Shown here: piece after piece, positions 55,464 to 64,000 of the stretch
How positions within the stretch are numbered: the stretch's first letter is position 1
How the letters are laid out: each line of letters opens with the position of its first letter
Assembly (NCBI GenBank): GCA_020849625.1
Contig: JADLFV010000067.1
Span: forward strand, 1-64,000
Length of the DNA stretch: 64,000 bases
Source of the DNA: Phycisphaeraceae bacterium
Lineage (GTDB): Bacteria > Planctomycetota > Phycisphaerae > Phycisphaerales > Phycisphaeraceae
Reading direction: 5' to 3'
Notes under the pieces: model-generated
Told to the model about the DNA's origin: nothing
The model's input: only the letters and a program-made list of their open reading frames with translations
The model's database searches: none
Position numbers and translations under genes: made by a program

Positions 55464-56297
55464 TTACGCAGTCTCCGCGTGCTGCTGGGGCATGTCGGTC
55501 TGCGGGTTGTCCGCCGGCTCGGCCGAGTCATCAGCGCGGAAACGGGCACGGCTGGAACGCTTGCGCTGCGGCTCGGCGGCAGCAGGCTCGGCATCGGCGC
55601 CTTCCTGCCTGGCGGTGCGCACCTGCTTGCCCTCGGCCACCGCGTCGCACAGGCTCTTGATGACCACCTCGATCGCCCGCATCGCATCGTCGTTGCCGGG
55701 AATCGGAATGTCCACGAAGTCGGGGTCGGAGTCGGTGTCAATCAGGGCCACCGTGGGAATGCCCAGCTTGCGGGCTTCGCGCACCGCGTTGCCTTCGTGC
55801 GAGACGTCCACGACCACCATCACCCCCGGAAGTTTGGTCATTCGCCGCACGCCCTCCAAGTTGCGCAGAATCTTGGCCTTCTCGCGGTTCAGGTGCGATT
55901 CCATTTTCTTGGAATACGTGTTGATCTCGCCGCTCTCTTCAAGGGCTTCCAGTTCTTCCAGCCGCTTGAGCCGCTGGCGGATGGTGGCGAAGTTGGTGAG
56001 CGTGCCGCCCAGCCAGCGTTCGCTGACGTAGTGCATGGAGACCTGGCCGGCATACTGCTCGACGATGGAGCGTGCCTGGCGCTTGGTGCCGACGAACAGC
56101 ACGTCCTTGCCGTCGGCGACGACCTTGGTGATGAACTTGCGGGCCAACAGCAGGCCCTTGATGGTCTGCTTGACGTCGATGACGTGAATCTTGTTGCGTT
56201 TGCCGAAGATGTAGGGCGCCATCTTCGGGTTCCAGTTGGCCGAACGATGTCCGAAGTGGATACCGGCTTCGACCAGATCCTTGACGAGAGAGGCCAT
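55464..56297 (-). CDS. rpsB: 30S ribosomal protein S2
   Basis: 277 residues from the ATG at 56297 (AAGGAG upstream). GIHFGHRSANWNPKMAPYIFG and WLGGTLTNF are diagnostic. The C-terminal 50 residues are a charged extension (AEPQRKRSSRARFRA). The open frame upstream to 56537 has no ribosome site and is not part of the gene. Confidence 0.97.
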   Translation of the reverse strand: MASLVKDLVEAGIHFGHRSANWNPKMAPYIFGKRNKIHVIDVKQTIKGLLLARKFITKVVADGKDVLFVGTKRQARSIVEQYAGQVSMHYVSERWLGGTLTNFATIRQRLKRLEELEALEESGEINTYSKKMESHLNREKAKILRNLEGVRRMTKLPGVMVVVDVSHEGNAVREARKLGIPTVALIDTDSDPDFVDIPIPGNDDAMRAIEVVIKSLCDAVAEGKQVRTARQEGADAEPAAAEPQRKRSSRARFRADDSAEPADNPQTDMPQQHAETA

Positions 56298-56605
56298 GCG
56301 AACTCCTTGCGACTGCGAGGGTGGTGCCCGGGCTTGCCAATCGAGCCGGGGCGGAAGCTCCGCGCTATGAACCAATACACTCGGCAGCCCGGCAGCGCTC
56401 CACGCGCCGCCCGCAATCGGCTGTCCGGCGACAACGGCTTCCTGCCGCTGCGGTCGCTGGATAAAAAAAGCAGGTCGCCAGCTCTGCGGAGTTGGAGCTG
56501 CGCCTACATCTCTACCCACCCGGAAACTTCTTGTCATGTCCGGCCGTCAATCCATTTTTCGACCGGAAACCCATTTTAAGCCCCCTGGCCGGCCCCTGCA
56601 AGGCG

Positions 56606-56755
56606 CAGGGTGTAGGGGGTAGGCAGTAGGGAGTAGGGAGTAGGGAGTGGGGAGTAGGGAATTGTATCTGTGGGGGTTACACCGGGCGGACAAGCGCAAC
56701 ACCTTGAGTCTGCGATAACGACCCTACTGCCTACTGCCTATTCCCTACTGCCTCA
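56606..56755. repeat. Heptad inverted repeat after the URO-D gene
   Basis: tagggag words from 56606 to 56660, and facing cctactg words from 56722 to 56753. The URO-D stop is the last base triplet of the arm. Confidence 0.85.
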
Positions 56756-57847
56756 AACATACTGCCCGTGGTGCTTAACCCGCTCCATGACAAATTGATA
56801 CGTGGCCCAACTGACCGTGGGCGGCACAGAGTGATCGCTATGATAGACATAGCCCCGGCAGGCCTTGGCGGCTGCGAATTTCTCGGCGATCTCACGCTCG
56901 ATGCGCTCGCGGTCGTTGCTGCCCATGATCATCACATCGATGTTGCCCACCATCGCCAGCCGATCGCCGTAGATTGGGGTCAAGCGGCGAACGTCCATGC
57001 CGGCTTTGGCCTCTAAAGGATGCAGGCCGTCAAAACCGGCTTCGAGATATAAGTCAATTACACCGTTGACGTTACCATCCGTGTGAAAGATCAGGTTCAT
57101 GCCGTGAGCGTGGGCCCAGTCGGCCAAACGCTTGTGGTCGGGCCAGATCAGCTCGCGGTACATCGCCGGCGAACACATGGTGCTGTGGTTGAACGCCATG
57201 TCTCCGTAGAGCCAGATGCCGTCGGGCCGAACGCCCGCCGCGTCCATCGTCTCCAGGGCTCGCAGCGATACGTCCGTGCAGGTCCGCGACACATCGACCA
57301 CCCACTCCGGTTCGGCTGCCATCGCCAGCAGCGACACCTCGTCGCCCAGGATGTAACGCAGCACCTCGAAACTTTCGAGGCAGTTGAAAAAGCACCAGCG
57401 ATCGCTCTGGCGACCCTCGGCCAGTTTCCCGCGGGCGTCCTCCACGCTCCACTCCGGCTGCGCCGCCAGCATGGCGGGCTTGAGATGCTCCAGCCAGGCT
57501 TCGTAACTGTCGCACTCCCAGCCCAGGTGCTGCGGCGTGCCGTTGCGATCCCGCCACATGCGCACCTTCTGCCCCCAGCAGTTGATCACCACCTGGGTCT
57601 GCTCGTCCTGTTCCAGCAACTGCTCACGAAACGGGTACGGCTTGGGCCACATCGTCTGCACATTGCGGAAGTCGCTGCCCAGCATCGCCAGCACAGTCTC
57701 GCGATCACCCTGCAACCCTTCGCCCTGCCAGCGGCGAATGGTGTCGGACCAGAACGAATCCTGTCGCGGAATGCGATCGAGGTCCTGACGTTGGAACATG
57801 CGCTGCACGCGCTGACGGCTGGTGAGTGTGATTTGTGTGGTGGTCAT
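56753..57847 (-). CDS. Uroporphyrinogen decarboxylase-family protein
   Basis: 364 residues from the ATG at 57847. URO-D/methyltransferase TIM barrel: PRQDSFWSDTIRRW, HTDGNVNGVIDLYLEAGFDGLHPLEAKAGMDV in the C-terminal half. Members of this planctomycete group are found with sugar genes and their substrate is unknown; some relatives are cobalamin methyltransferases. It is directly downstream of the phytanoyl-CoA dioxygenase-like gene and probably co-transcribed. Confidence 0.8.
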   Translation of the reverse strand: MTTTQITLTSRQRVQRMFQRQDLDRIPRQDSFWSDTIRRWQGEGLQGDRETVLAMLGSDFRNVQTMWPKPYPFREQLLEQDEQTQVVINCWGQKVRMWRDRNGTPQHLGWECDSYEAWLEHLKPAMLAAQPEWSVEDARGKLAEGRQSDRWCFFNCLESFEVLRYILGDEVSLLAMAAEPEWVVDVSRTCTDVSLRALETMDAAGVRPDGIWLYGDMAFNHSTMCSPAMYRELIWPDHKRLADWAHAHGMNLIFHTDGNVNGVIDLYLEAGFDGLHPLEAKAGMDVRRLTPIYGDRLAMVGNIDVMIMGSNDRERIEREIAEKFAAAKACRGYVYHSDHSVPPTVSWATYQFVMERVKHHGQYV

Positions 57848-57885
57848 GGCGAATTCGTTTAGGAATGACAACTTTGCTAAAACGA

Positions 57886-58872
57886 TCAACGCCCGGCAAC
57901 TCCTGTTGCCGGGTTGCCCCGAACTGCTGTTGCCGGGTTCCCCCGACCGGGTGGCCGGGAGCTTGGCCGGCCGCAGCCGTGAATGGAGTCTTCACTGCGC
58001 AGATAGGGTTTGGAGAGATCCTCCAGGCCCTTGTAAGCATACGGATCGTGCCCGGCCACCATCACGAAATCGCGGAAGTCCTGCCAGCCGCTGTTGATTC
58101 CTTCCGTCCAGCCCCAGGCCAGCAGCGATTGGGCGCTCATGTAATGGTTCACCAGCGAGCGGCGATAGCCGCGTTTGGCGACGTTGGGCAGCGAGCGGTG
58201 CAGCAGGTAGCCGTTGAAGAAAATGATCGAGCCGCGCTTGACCTCGACCGGCCGCTCGTCGGCTGCGGTGTAGGGGAAACCGCGAGCTTCGCGCGTGCAG
58301 TCAAAGCGCGGATCGTTGTGTTGCTCCAGGTGCCAGATTACGCCCGGCTTGTGCGAGCCGGGGATCACCCACAGGCAGCCGTTTTCGATGGTGGCGTCGT
58401 CCAGTGCTAACCAGGCCCCGGCCAGCGAGCGGTCGCGGCTGGGAATGAATATCTCATCCTGGTGCCAGGCCTGGCCCGGCTTGCCCGCCGCTTTGAAAAA
58501 CATCATCGACTGAATGCACTTGACGTCCGGCCCGATCAGCCGCGTCAATGTCTCGACGATCACGCGATGGCTGAGCATCCGCAGAAACAACTGCGACAGC
58601 TTGTGCGGATAGTGGATGCACAAGGCACGGCTCATCACCGCTTCGTCGTCCAGATCATCGGGCGCGGTGGGCAGGTTCTCGATCAGCCCGTCACGGTTGC
58701 GGCAAAGATCAGCCGCTTCCGTGAGTATGGCGTCCAGCTCCGGTTCACCGACCGCACGATCCAGCACCAGAAAACCGTTGTCCTTGTAAAACGCCTCGGC
58801 ACGCTGATCCAACGGTGAGTTGAACCAGCCCTTCGGGGGGCGGCCGTCGTTCCGACTGGTGAAAGGTTCCAT
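57886..58872 (-). CDS. Phytanoyl-CoA dioxygenase-like (PhyH) protein
   Basis: About 328 residues from the ATG at 58872. Fe(II)/2-oxoglutarate-dependent oxygenase fold: WHQDEIF supplies His and Asp of the metal triad, and a later HRS supplies the second His with Arg for the co-substrate; GCLWVIPGSHKPG is a family motif. Substrate unknown. The C-terminal 20 residues (RGNPATAVRGNPATGVAGR) are encoded by hairpin repeat. Divergent from the AraC regulator, which probably controls it. Confidence 0.82.
   Translation of the reverse strand: MEPFTSRNDGRPPKGWFNSPLDQRAEAFYKDNGFLVLDRAVGEPELDAILTEAADLCRNRDGLIENLPTAPDDLDDEAVMSRALCIHYPHKLSQLFLRMLSHRVIVETLTRLIGPDVKCIQSMMFFKAAGKPGQAWHQDEIFIPSRDRSLAGAWLALDDATIENGCLWVIPGSHKPGVIWHLEQHNDPRFDCTREARGFPYTAADERPVEVKRGSIIFFNGYLLHRSLPNVAKRGYRRSLVNHYMSAQSLLAWGWTEGINSGWQDFRDFVMVAGHDPYAYKGLEDLSKPYLRSEDSIHGCGRPSSRPPGRGNPATAVRGNPATGVAGR
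57889..57985. repeat. Hairpin repeats at the PhyH 3' end
   Basis: cccggcaac/gttgccggg with a four-base loop, then two further gttgccggg copies. It overlaps the last codons of PhyH and may terminate transcription. Confidence 0.6.
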
Positions 58873-58948
58873 ATCCGATAATGCTCCAGGCGGGTTGACC
58901 CCCTGCTGATAAAACCACAAAATACTAACTGATTGCCGGCAAAAGACC

Positions 58949-59797
58949 ATGACTGCCAGACACAAAAACATATCCGGCGTTCACCATCTGGTGAAAAGCG
59001 GCACCATCGGCTTCGGCAGCGTCACCCATCGCCGCGGCAACCGCCTGGGACCACGACTGCAGACGCTGCATCAACTGCTGCTTCTCCATCGCGGCAGCGT
59101 GCGCATCGAGGGCCGCGATCGCATCCTCGAATTGACCGCCGGCCAGGGCGTGCTGCTGTCGCCGGGACAGACCGAGCATTTCACCTTCAGCTCGCGCCAG
59201 GAGACACGGCACAGTTGGTGCCAGGTGCCCCCCGCCCAAACGCCGCAGGAACTGGCCCCGCCGCCGCAGGCTGTCTGGCGCGTGGCCCGCTGGTCGCCGG
59301 CCGTGGGCGAGTTGATGAAGCTGGGCCTGCGCCGCCAAACCATCAAAACCGTGCAACCGCAACCCAGCGCTTCAACCTGCTGCCTGGTGCTGGCCACCAT
59401 CTGGGCGTTCATCCATGAGTTGGACGGCAAGTCGTGGACGCCGCGCGCCGACCTGAGCCAGACCCCGCGCGGGCGTTTCCTCGACGCCATCGAAAAGCAG
59501 CTGTCACAACCGACCACCCTCGATGACCTGGCCCGCGCCAGCGGTGTCAGCCGCGGCTACCTGGTGCGCCTGGTGCGCCAGCAATGGGACGTGACGCCGA
59601 TGGAAATGCTGTGGCGCGCCCGATGCGAACGAGCCACGCAGTTGTTGCGCGACACCGGCTTGACGCTCTCGCAGATCGCCTACCGCGTGGGCTTCGCCAA
59701 TCCGTTTCACTTTTCGCGCCGCTTCAGCCGCCGCTACGGCGTCAGCCCACGCGCCTGGCGCGAAAACTGCTGGCAACAACCGTCCCGGAAGTTGTAA
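58949..59797 (+). CDS. AraC-family transcriptional regulator
   Basis: 282 residues. Cupin-like N-terminal sensor (LTAGQGVLLSPGQTEHF) and two C-terminal HTH motifs (TLDDLARASGVSRGYLVRLVRQ; LTLSQIAYRVGFANPFHFSRRFSRRYG). It is divergent from the PhyH/URO-D pair and likely activates them in response to a sugar. Confidence 0.9.
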   Translation: MTARHKNISGVHHLVKSGTIGFGSVTHRRGNRLGPRLQTLHQLLLLHRGSVRIEGRDRILELTAGQGVLLSPGQTEHFTFSSRQETRHSWCQVPPAQTPQELAPPPQAVWRVARWSPAVGELMKLGLRRQTIKTVQPQPSASTCCLVLATIWAFIHELDGKSWTPRADLSQTPRGRFLDAIEKQLSQPTTLDDLARASGVSRGYLVRLVRQQWDVTPMEMLWRARCERATQLLRDTGLTLSQIAYRVGFANPFHFSRRFSRRYGVSPRAWRENCWQQPSRKL

Positions 59798-59813
59798 TCC
59801 AGCGGACGACTCA

Positions 59814-59906
59814 CGTTTAGCGGGCGAGCTTACTCGCCCAGCGCGGAGGGGACCCCATTCGCATTCTTTCGCGAATGGGGATCCCAGCAAGCTCCGCGTC
59901 TAAACG
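59814..59906. repeat. Complex palindrome with nested hairpins
   Basis: Outer arms cgtttag/ctaaacg (59814-59820 and 59900-59906), then cgcggag/ctccgcg, then a long arm ggggaccccattcgc/gcgaatggggatccc around a short loop, with a small gggcgag/ctcgccc hairpin on the left side. It fills the gap between the convergent AraC and ruvX genes. A related cgtttag piece lies at 60396. Confidence 0.7.
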
Positions 59907-59919
59907 GGCCGTCGTGCGA

Positions 59920-60333
59920 TCACTCTTCGTGCTGAGCAAGAAAATCGCGCAACAGCACAGCCGCGGCCTGGCTGTCGTGGCGACGCTTTTTCTGATCGTG
60001 CGTCAACCCGGTGCGGGCCAGGCGCTCGTCAGCCGCGGCACTGGTCAATCGTTCGTCCGCCAGGTGCACGGGTAATCCGAATCGCTGCTGCAACTGCCCC
60101 GCGAACCGGCGGGCATCCCTGGCGGGTCGGCCTTCGCTGCCGTCCATGTTCAGCGGCAGGCCCAGCACCAGGGCGTCGGGGCCGTGCTTGTCGATGATGC
60201 GAGCGATGGCGTCGAGGCGATGCTGCGGATTCTCGCTGACCACGACCGACAGCGCGGTGACGATGGTCGTCTGCTCATCGCCGATCGCCAGGCCGGTGCG
60301 TTTGCTGCCGGAATCGATGGCCAGGTAACGCAT
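59920..60333 (-). CDS. ruvX: YqgF/RuvX-like ribonuclease H-fold protein
   Basis: 137 residues of normal length. YLAIDSGSKRTGLAIGD (first acid and the GxKRxG), ALVLGLPLNMDGSEG, and ADERLTSAAADERL near the end are the RuvX motifs. It is a putative Holliday-junction resolvase, also implicated in 16S rRNA maturation. Confidence 0.92.
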   Translation of the reverse strand: MRYLAIDSGSKRTGLAIGDEQTTIVTALSVVVSENPQHRLDAIARIIDKHGPDALVLGLPLNMDGSEGRPARDARRFAGQLQQRFGLPVHLADERLTSAAADERLARTGLTHDQKKRRHDSQAAAVLLRDFLAQHEE

Positions 60334-60365
60334 GGGGAGATTGTAGAGAAGTCGCAGGAGCGACG

Positions 60366-60422
60366 GAAAGTGAAGAGTGAAAAGCGAAAAGTAAACGTTT
60401 AGCCCCGGCGCTCACGCCGGGC
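60366..60422. repeat. One-armed heptads and terminator-like hairpin after the GDP-mannose pyrophosphorylase gene
   Basis: Words aaagtga, agagtga, aaagcga, aaagtaa (60366-60395), then cgtttag and a 7-bp stem cccggcg/cgccggg with a ctca loop (60404-60421). It may act as a terminator for the minus-strand gene. Confidence 0.6.
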
Positions 60423-60427
60423 GGTTC

Positions 60428-61522
60428 TCACAGCCACTCCTCACCCAACTGCCTGCCGATGCGCTGGTGCAGGTCCTTGATCTTTTCGGCATCGGCGGCC
60501 CGGCAGACCAGCGTCGCCCGCGCCGTGCGGATCACGATCAGGTCCTGGCAGCCCAACGTCGCCACCAGGTGCTGCGGATCGTCGCCCACCACCAGCACGT
60601 TGCTCGAATCGTGCGAAATGAAATTGCATCCCGCCGCCGCATTGTCAGCCTCATCCCGCGCCAGCGTCGCCGCGAAGGCCGGCCACGAGCCGACGTCCAG
60701 CCAGCGCAGGTCCATCGGCACCGCCGCCACCGTCATGGCCGGGTCGGATGAGGCCGGCTCCATCACCGCGAAGTCCACGCTGATCTTCTTGAGCGTGGGA
60801 TAGACCTCGCTCAACATCTCCTGCCGCCAGGGCATGTCCCAGCCATCGCTGACCATCTTCAGCGAAGCGTGATTCTCCGGGGCATACTTCTCGATGCAGC
60901 GCATCAGCGTGGCTGCCTTCCACACGAACATGCCGCTGTTCCACAGATACTTGTTCGGCCCGGCTGCGAAGTATTGCTCGGCCACGTCCTGCGGCGGCTT
61001 CTCGCGGAAACAATCGACCTTGAAGCCGTGCTCGCCGATGCGCTGACCCAGTTGCAGATAGCCATAGGCGGTGGCTGCATACGTCGGCTTGATGCCGAAA
61101 GTCACCAGCGTGTCCTGCCCCTGTTCCGCCAGCTCAAAACCATGCGCCACCGTGCGCTGAAAGTCCTGCATCGGCTCGATCACGTGATCCGCTGTGAACA
61201 CCGCCACCACCGCTTCCGGATCGCTGCGCCCCAGCACCGCACTGCCCAGCCCCACCGCGTTGAGCGTGTCCCGGCCCATCGGCTCGGCGATGAAACGCGA
61301 TTCGTCCAGCGTCGGCACCGCCTCCAGGATCGCCTGCTTGTGGTCCGCACCCGCACAGACATACACCTGCTCAGCCGGCAGCAATCCTTCCAACCGATCC
61401 AGGGCGATCTGCAGCAGACTGCGCCCGCCGATGAAGGGAATCAACTGCTTGGGCAGACGTCGCGTGGACATCGGCCAAAGTCGCGTGCCAGAGCCGCCGG
61501 CAATGATCAGAGCGTAACGCAT
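60428..61522 (-). CDS. manC: Mannose-1-phosphate guanylyltransferase
   Basis: 364 residues from the ATG at 61522. GGSGTRLWPMSTRRLPKQ is the nucleotide-binding signature and FREKPP the second motif. This is the single-domain form without the isomerase part. It makes GDP-mannose for polysaccharide or glycoprotein synthesis. Confidence 0.9.
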   Translation of the reverse strand: MRYALIIAGGSGTRLWPMSTRRLPKQLIPFIGGRSLLQIALDRLEGLLPAEQVYVCAGADHKQAILEAVPTLDESRFIAEPMGRDTLNAVGLGSAVLGRSDPEAVVAVFTADHVIEPMQDFQRTVAHGFELAEQGQDTLVTFGIKPTYAATAYGYLQLGQRIGEHGFKVDCFREKPPQDVAEQYFAAGPNKYLWNSGMFVWKAATLMRCIEKYAPENHASLKMVSDGWDMPWRQEMLSEVYPTLKKISVDFAVMEPASSDPAMTVAAVPMDLRWLDVGSWPAFAATLARDEADNAAAGCNFISHDSSNVLVVGDDPQHLVATLGCQDLIVIRTARATLVCRAADAEKIKDLHQRIGRQLGEEWL

Positions 61523-61624
61523 GAGCCGTTCGAGGGTCCAAAGTTCGTACAATGTGCCAAACCGTTGCCCAGAGTGTAACGTAAGAAGCTAACCGATTCC
61601 TCTACCGTTTCAGGAGGTCACGCC

Positions 61625-62089
61625 ATGACCAATGCCCAGCGAAAAAAAATCGTTCAACTTCTGACCGTCAGCTACAACGCGGAACTGGAGACGGTGTGCA
61701 ACTACATCGCCAACTCCATGCACCTGGACGGCTTCAAGGCCAAGCACATCAAGGACGCCCTGGCCGCCGACATCACCGAGGAACTGGGCCACGCCCAGCA
61801 ACTGGCCCAGCGCATCAAGGTCCTCGAAGGCCGCATCCCCGGCTCACTGGAACTCAAGTGGACGCAGAAGTCCATGCAGCCGCCCAAGGACCCGCTGGAC
61901 ATCCTCTCGGTGATCAACGGCGTCATCGAGGCCGAACAGGGCGCCATCGATCAGTATCAGAAGATCATCGAGGCCACCGACGGCATCGACCCGGTGACGC
62001 AGGACCTGTGCACCACCCTCAAAGGCGACGAAGAAGAACACCGCCGCCTGTTCAAAGGCTTCCTCGCCGAAGCCAAAGCCAGCCGCTGA
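61625..62089 (+). CDS. Ferritin-like (bacterioferritin/DPS-type) protein
   Basis: 154 residues in a four-helix bundle. Di-iron ligands are visible as Glu in YNAELE, Glu/His in TEELGHAQ, Glu in VIEAEQ and Glu/His in DEEEHRR. A cytoplasmic iron-storage or oxidase role is likely. It has AGGAGG about ten bases before the ATG. Confidence 0.85.
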   Translation: MTNAQRKKIVQLLTVSYNAELETVCNYIANSMHLDGFKAKHIKDALAADITEELGHAQQLAQRIKVLEGRIPGSLELKWTQKSMQPPKDPLDILSVINGVIEAEQGAIDQYQKIIEATDGIDPVTQDLCTTLKGDEEEHRRLFKGFLAEAKASR

Positions 62090-62370
62090 CGCAGCCATCG
62101 TGACTCGCCGTTGACAATTCAGAACCCGCCCCCACCACGCGCGGTTTCTGTCTGAAGGTATGTATTGCCATTTACCCGGGCTCCGGGGTGCCACGGCCGC
62201 GCGGCCGTGGCACCCGGTCAGAGAGAGGAAAAGGAATACAACAAAGTCGTAAGGAACTGGGTAGACTGATCGGTGAAGTCTTATGGCTCCTACTAACACA
62301 TCTTGCTTCCTAGCCGAGTCGAAACGACAATGTTCTTTTGAGCTAGCCCAAGAGCCCACGGAGAGTTACT
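62090..62370. other. 281-bp gap with a perfect palindrome and a change of base composition
   Basis: No gene. Holds a perfect 30-bp palindrome at 62186-62215 and the sharp fall in GC content that marks the incoming DUF262 region. Confidence 0.6.
62186..62215. repeat. Perfect 30-bp palindrome
   Basis: gggtgccacggccgc followed by its exact reverse complement. It can form a strong cruciform or hairpin. It is at the boundary between GC-rich and AT-rich DNA. Confidence 0.9.
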
Positions 62371-63453
62371 GTGAAAACTTGGAACATACAGCGTACCCAA
62401 TTTAAAGTAAGCGACTTCATCAACTGGTACAAGAATCAGGAATTAGAATTAAGCCCAATTTTCCAGCGCCGCCCCGTGTGGAAGCCAGGAGCGAAGTCTT
62501 ATCTCATCGACACAATGATGCGAGGACTCCCAATTCCAGCCATAATTCTAAGAGATGTGCCATCGAACTTAACTACGTTTAAATCTTCCCGCGAAGTGGT
62601 AGATGGCCAGCAACGTATTCGAACGGCAATATCCTTTGTCGCTCCAGAACTGTTACGGGGGCGAATAGAGGCTGATATTTTTAAAATTAGTCGTTCACAC
62701 AACAGAGAACTAGCTGGGGCAATATATGCCAAACTACCCAAAATACATAAACAGAATATACTTGATTACCAATTCATGGTTCATATTTTTCCTTCTGATA
62801 CTGAAGATCGCGAGATTCTAGAAATATTTGCTCGCATGAATGCCACAGGCTACAAACTAACCAACCAAGAGTTGAGGAATGCAACTTTCTTTGGTGAGTT
62901 CAAAACATCTGCTTATGCCCTTGCCGCCGAACAGCTTCCCAGATGGCGCCAGTGGTCACTTTTTACTGAAACTCAGATTGCTCGAATGAGTGAAGTGGAA
63001 CTGACGAGTGAATTGATGATTCTCATTATTGATGGTATTTCAGAGGGTAACAAAGCCACTATTGACGGGTTTTACAAACGGCTGGATGAAACATACACGA
63101 ATCGCGAAGAAGTTGAACGGCGATTTCGTGGCATCATGAATACTATAGAAGATAACTTCGATGAACTCAATCGTGCACCTTTTGAGAAAAAGACATTGTT
63201 TTATCCCTTCTTCTCAGCACTGTATGCGTGTAGCTATGGCCTAAAATCGTCGTTGGCCCGCCATCCTCCTAACCGAATCAAGCAGCAGGATATCCGGGCA
63301 ATTGCTGAGGCCGGAAATCGGCTTGATAAAAGAACGGCCAAGCCAGATGTTCTTGAATTAACGCAGCGACGTGTTTCGCAAGCTGGCGTCCGCCGAAAGA
63401 TTGCAAAATACTTGGTCGAAAAGACATCCGTTGATGCCAACGAAATCCGTTAA
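62371..63453 (+). CDS. DUF262-domain protein
   Basis: 360 residues, GTG start with GGAG upstream. Residues about 10-200 carry the DUF262 (ParB-like/GmrS N-terminal) signature: LSPIFQRRPVW at 27-37, TMMRGLPIP, and the catalytic DGQQR at 78-82. The rest is helical. DUF262 proteins can act as nucleotide-driven nucleases in phage defence. It overlaps the next gene by 20 bases. Codon use is AT-rich, unlike the neighbours, which points to recent transfer. Confidence 0.82.
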   Translation: MKTWNIQRTQFKVSDFINWYKNQELELSPIFQRRPVWKPGAKSYLIDTMMRGLPIPAIILRDVPSNLTTFKSSREVVDGQQRIRTAISFVAPELLRGRIEADIFKISRSHNRELAGAIYAKLPKIHKQNILDYQFMVHIFPSDTEDREILEIFARMNATGYKLTNQELRNATFFGEFKTSAYALAAEQLPRWRQWSLFTETQIARMSEVELTSELMILIIDGISEGNKATIDGFYKRLDETYTNREEVERRFRGIMNTIEDNFDELNRAPFEKKTLFYPFFSALYACSYGLKSSLARHPPNRIKQQDIRAIAEAGNRLDKRTAKPDVLELTQRRVSQAGVRRKIAKYLVEKTSVDANEIR

Positions 63454-64000
63454 ACAATTTCAAAATACCATACGCGCCCTAGAATCAACACGCGATCGTG
63501 TAGAGCGGATATTTACGAGAAATGTACTAGCGCGGCGTGATATTGATTCGCTCTATGAAGGGTTATTCTTAAGAGCCGTTGTGGCATTTGAGTCGTTACT
63601 GGAGTGTCGTTTCTTTGAAATAGCGCGCGGACAGGTTACTGGTGGTCGCTATAACTTAAAATGCAAAATGAATGTAACTTCCGATTCTGCATTACGAGAA
63701 ATCGTCTTTAACGGTAGGCCGTATGTTGATTGGCTTCCATTTAAATATACTGAAGAGAGAGCCCGTCGTTTTTTAACGCGTGGCCATCCATTTACTTTGC
63801 TTGACGATGGTGATCGAGCTGCATTATCCCAGATTGTACAAATTCGGAATGTTATTGCGCATAAGAGCGCCCATGCGAAATCTGAGTTTAAAAATAAAGT
63901 GATTGGTGCAGCAACGATATTGAACTATGAAAAGACACCAGCGGGATATCTTCGATCTATTTTCCGCACAAGTCCTGACACTCGCCGTATTCAGATGTAC
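63434..64000 (+). CDS. HEPN-domain protein, N-terminal part (cut by window end)
   Basis: 189 codons from the ATG at 63434 to the window end. Helical, with LFLRAVVAFESLLECRFFEIARG and RNVIAH at residues 138-143, an R-x4-H signature of HEPN ribonucleases. It overlaps the DUF262 gene, so the two are co-expressed. The likely role is the RNA-cleaving effector of a two-gene defence system. Confidence 0.6.
   Translation, partial: MPTKSVKQFQNTIRALESTRDRVERIFTRNVLARRDIDSLYEGLFLRAVVAFESLLECRFFEIARGQVTGGRYNLKCKMNVTSDSALREIVFNGRPYVDWLPFKYTEERARRFLTRGHPFTLLDDGDRAALSQIVQIRNVIAHKSAHAKSEFKNKVIGAATILNYEKTPAGYLRSIFRTSPDTRRIQMY

Noticed and set aside
55464-56537. Longer S2 protein starting at 56537
   Set aside because: S2 proteins begin near the ATG at 56297, which has a strong AAGGAG.
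58897-58925. Promoter of the AraC gene (ttgacc with caaaat at 17 bases)
   Set aside because: The -10 box matches only four of six positions, and several other placements are as good.

Overview
The window is high-GC chromosomal DNA that fits a planctomycete of the Phycisphaerae type. The reasons are proteins with C-terminal PEP-CTERM anchors next to dockerin-like calcium-binding repeats, many Gfo/Idh/MocA oxidoreductases beside a sodium/solute symporter and other carbohydrate genes, and tyrosine integrases whose 3' ends run antisense into tRNA genes. This placement is inference; no 16S rRNA is present.

Layout. 1-17961 is one long minus-strand catabolic and surface locus: an enolase-superfamily fragment, three Gfo/Idh/MocA dehydrogenases, a neutral-ceramidase-like protein, a PIG-L deacetylase, a Na+/solute symporter, two large paralogous HEAT-repeat proteins, two paralogous PEP-CTERM proteins, a pseudopilin-like protein and a GntR-type regulator with a sugar-binding domain. 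18.2-19.2 kb holds an IS256 relic, a MITE-like hairpin and the tmRNA gene, followed by a PEP-CTERM trypsin-like protease. 20955-32428 is an integrative element of about 11.45 kb in a tRNA-Val(TAC) gene, bounded by 22-bp att repeats. It carries a GNAT toxin with a shortened antitoxin, a Type ISP restriction-modification enzyme, two small helix-turn-helix proteins, a primase-helicase, an XRE regulator and a tyrosine integrase.

32.5-38.3 kb has folA, thyA, an isolated nuoA and two paralogous LamG/dockerin/PEP-CTERM proteins. 38.4-39.4 kb has tRNA-Ser(TGA), a relic of a second tyrosine integrase ending over it, and an IS3 relic. 39.4-43.6 kb has an FG-GAP protein, a HEPN/BolA-like gene pair inserted at the 3' end of argG, and argG. 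43.8-62.1 kb is mostly housekeeping: a GT39-like membrane protein, an HDOD protein, an MscS channel, a large secreted protein, a BrnT/XRE toxin-antitoxin pair, truD, ilvE, tsf, rpsB, a URO-D/PhyH pair with a divergent AraC regulator, ruvX, a GDP-mannose pyrophosphorylase and a ferritin-like protein. From about 62.2 kb the DNA becomes AT-rich and encodes a DUF262 protein overlapping a HEPN protein cut by the window end, a candidate defence operon.

Three patterns cross these regions. Many intergenic gaps between 33 and 60 kb hold tandem seven-base words, usually in two facing inverted arms; the word differs between loci and the arms often begin at or inside a stop codon. Integration in tRNA-Val appears to cut the integrase coding sequence, leaving its C-terminal tail at the opposite end of the element. 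The HEPN/BolA-like pair is flanked by a 61-bp imperfect duplication of the argG 3' end, as if the insertion rebuilt the end of argG.
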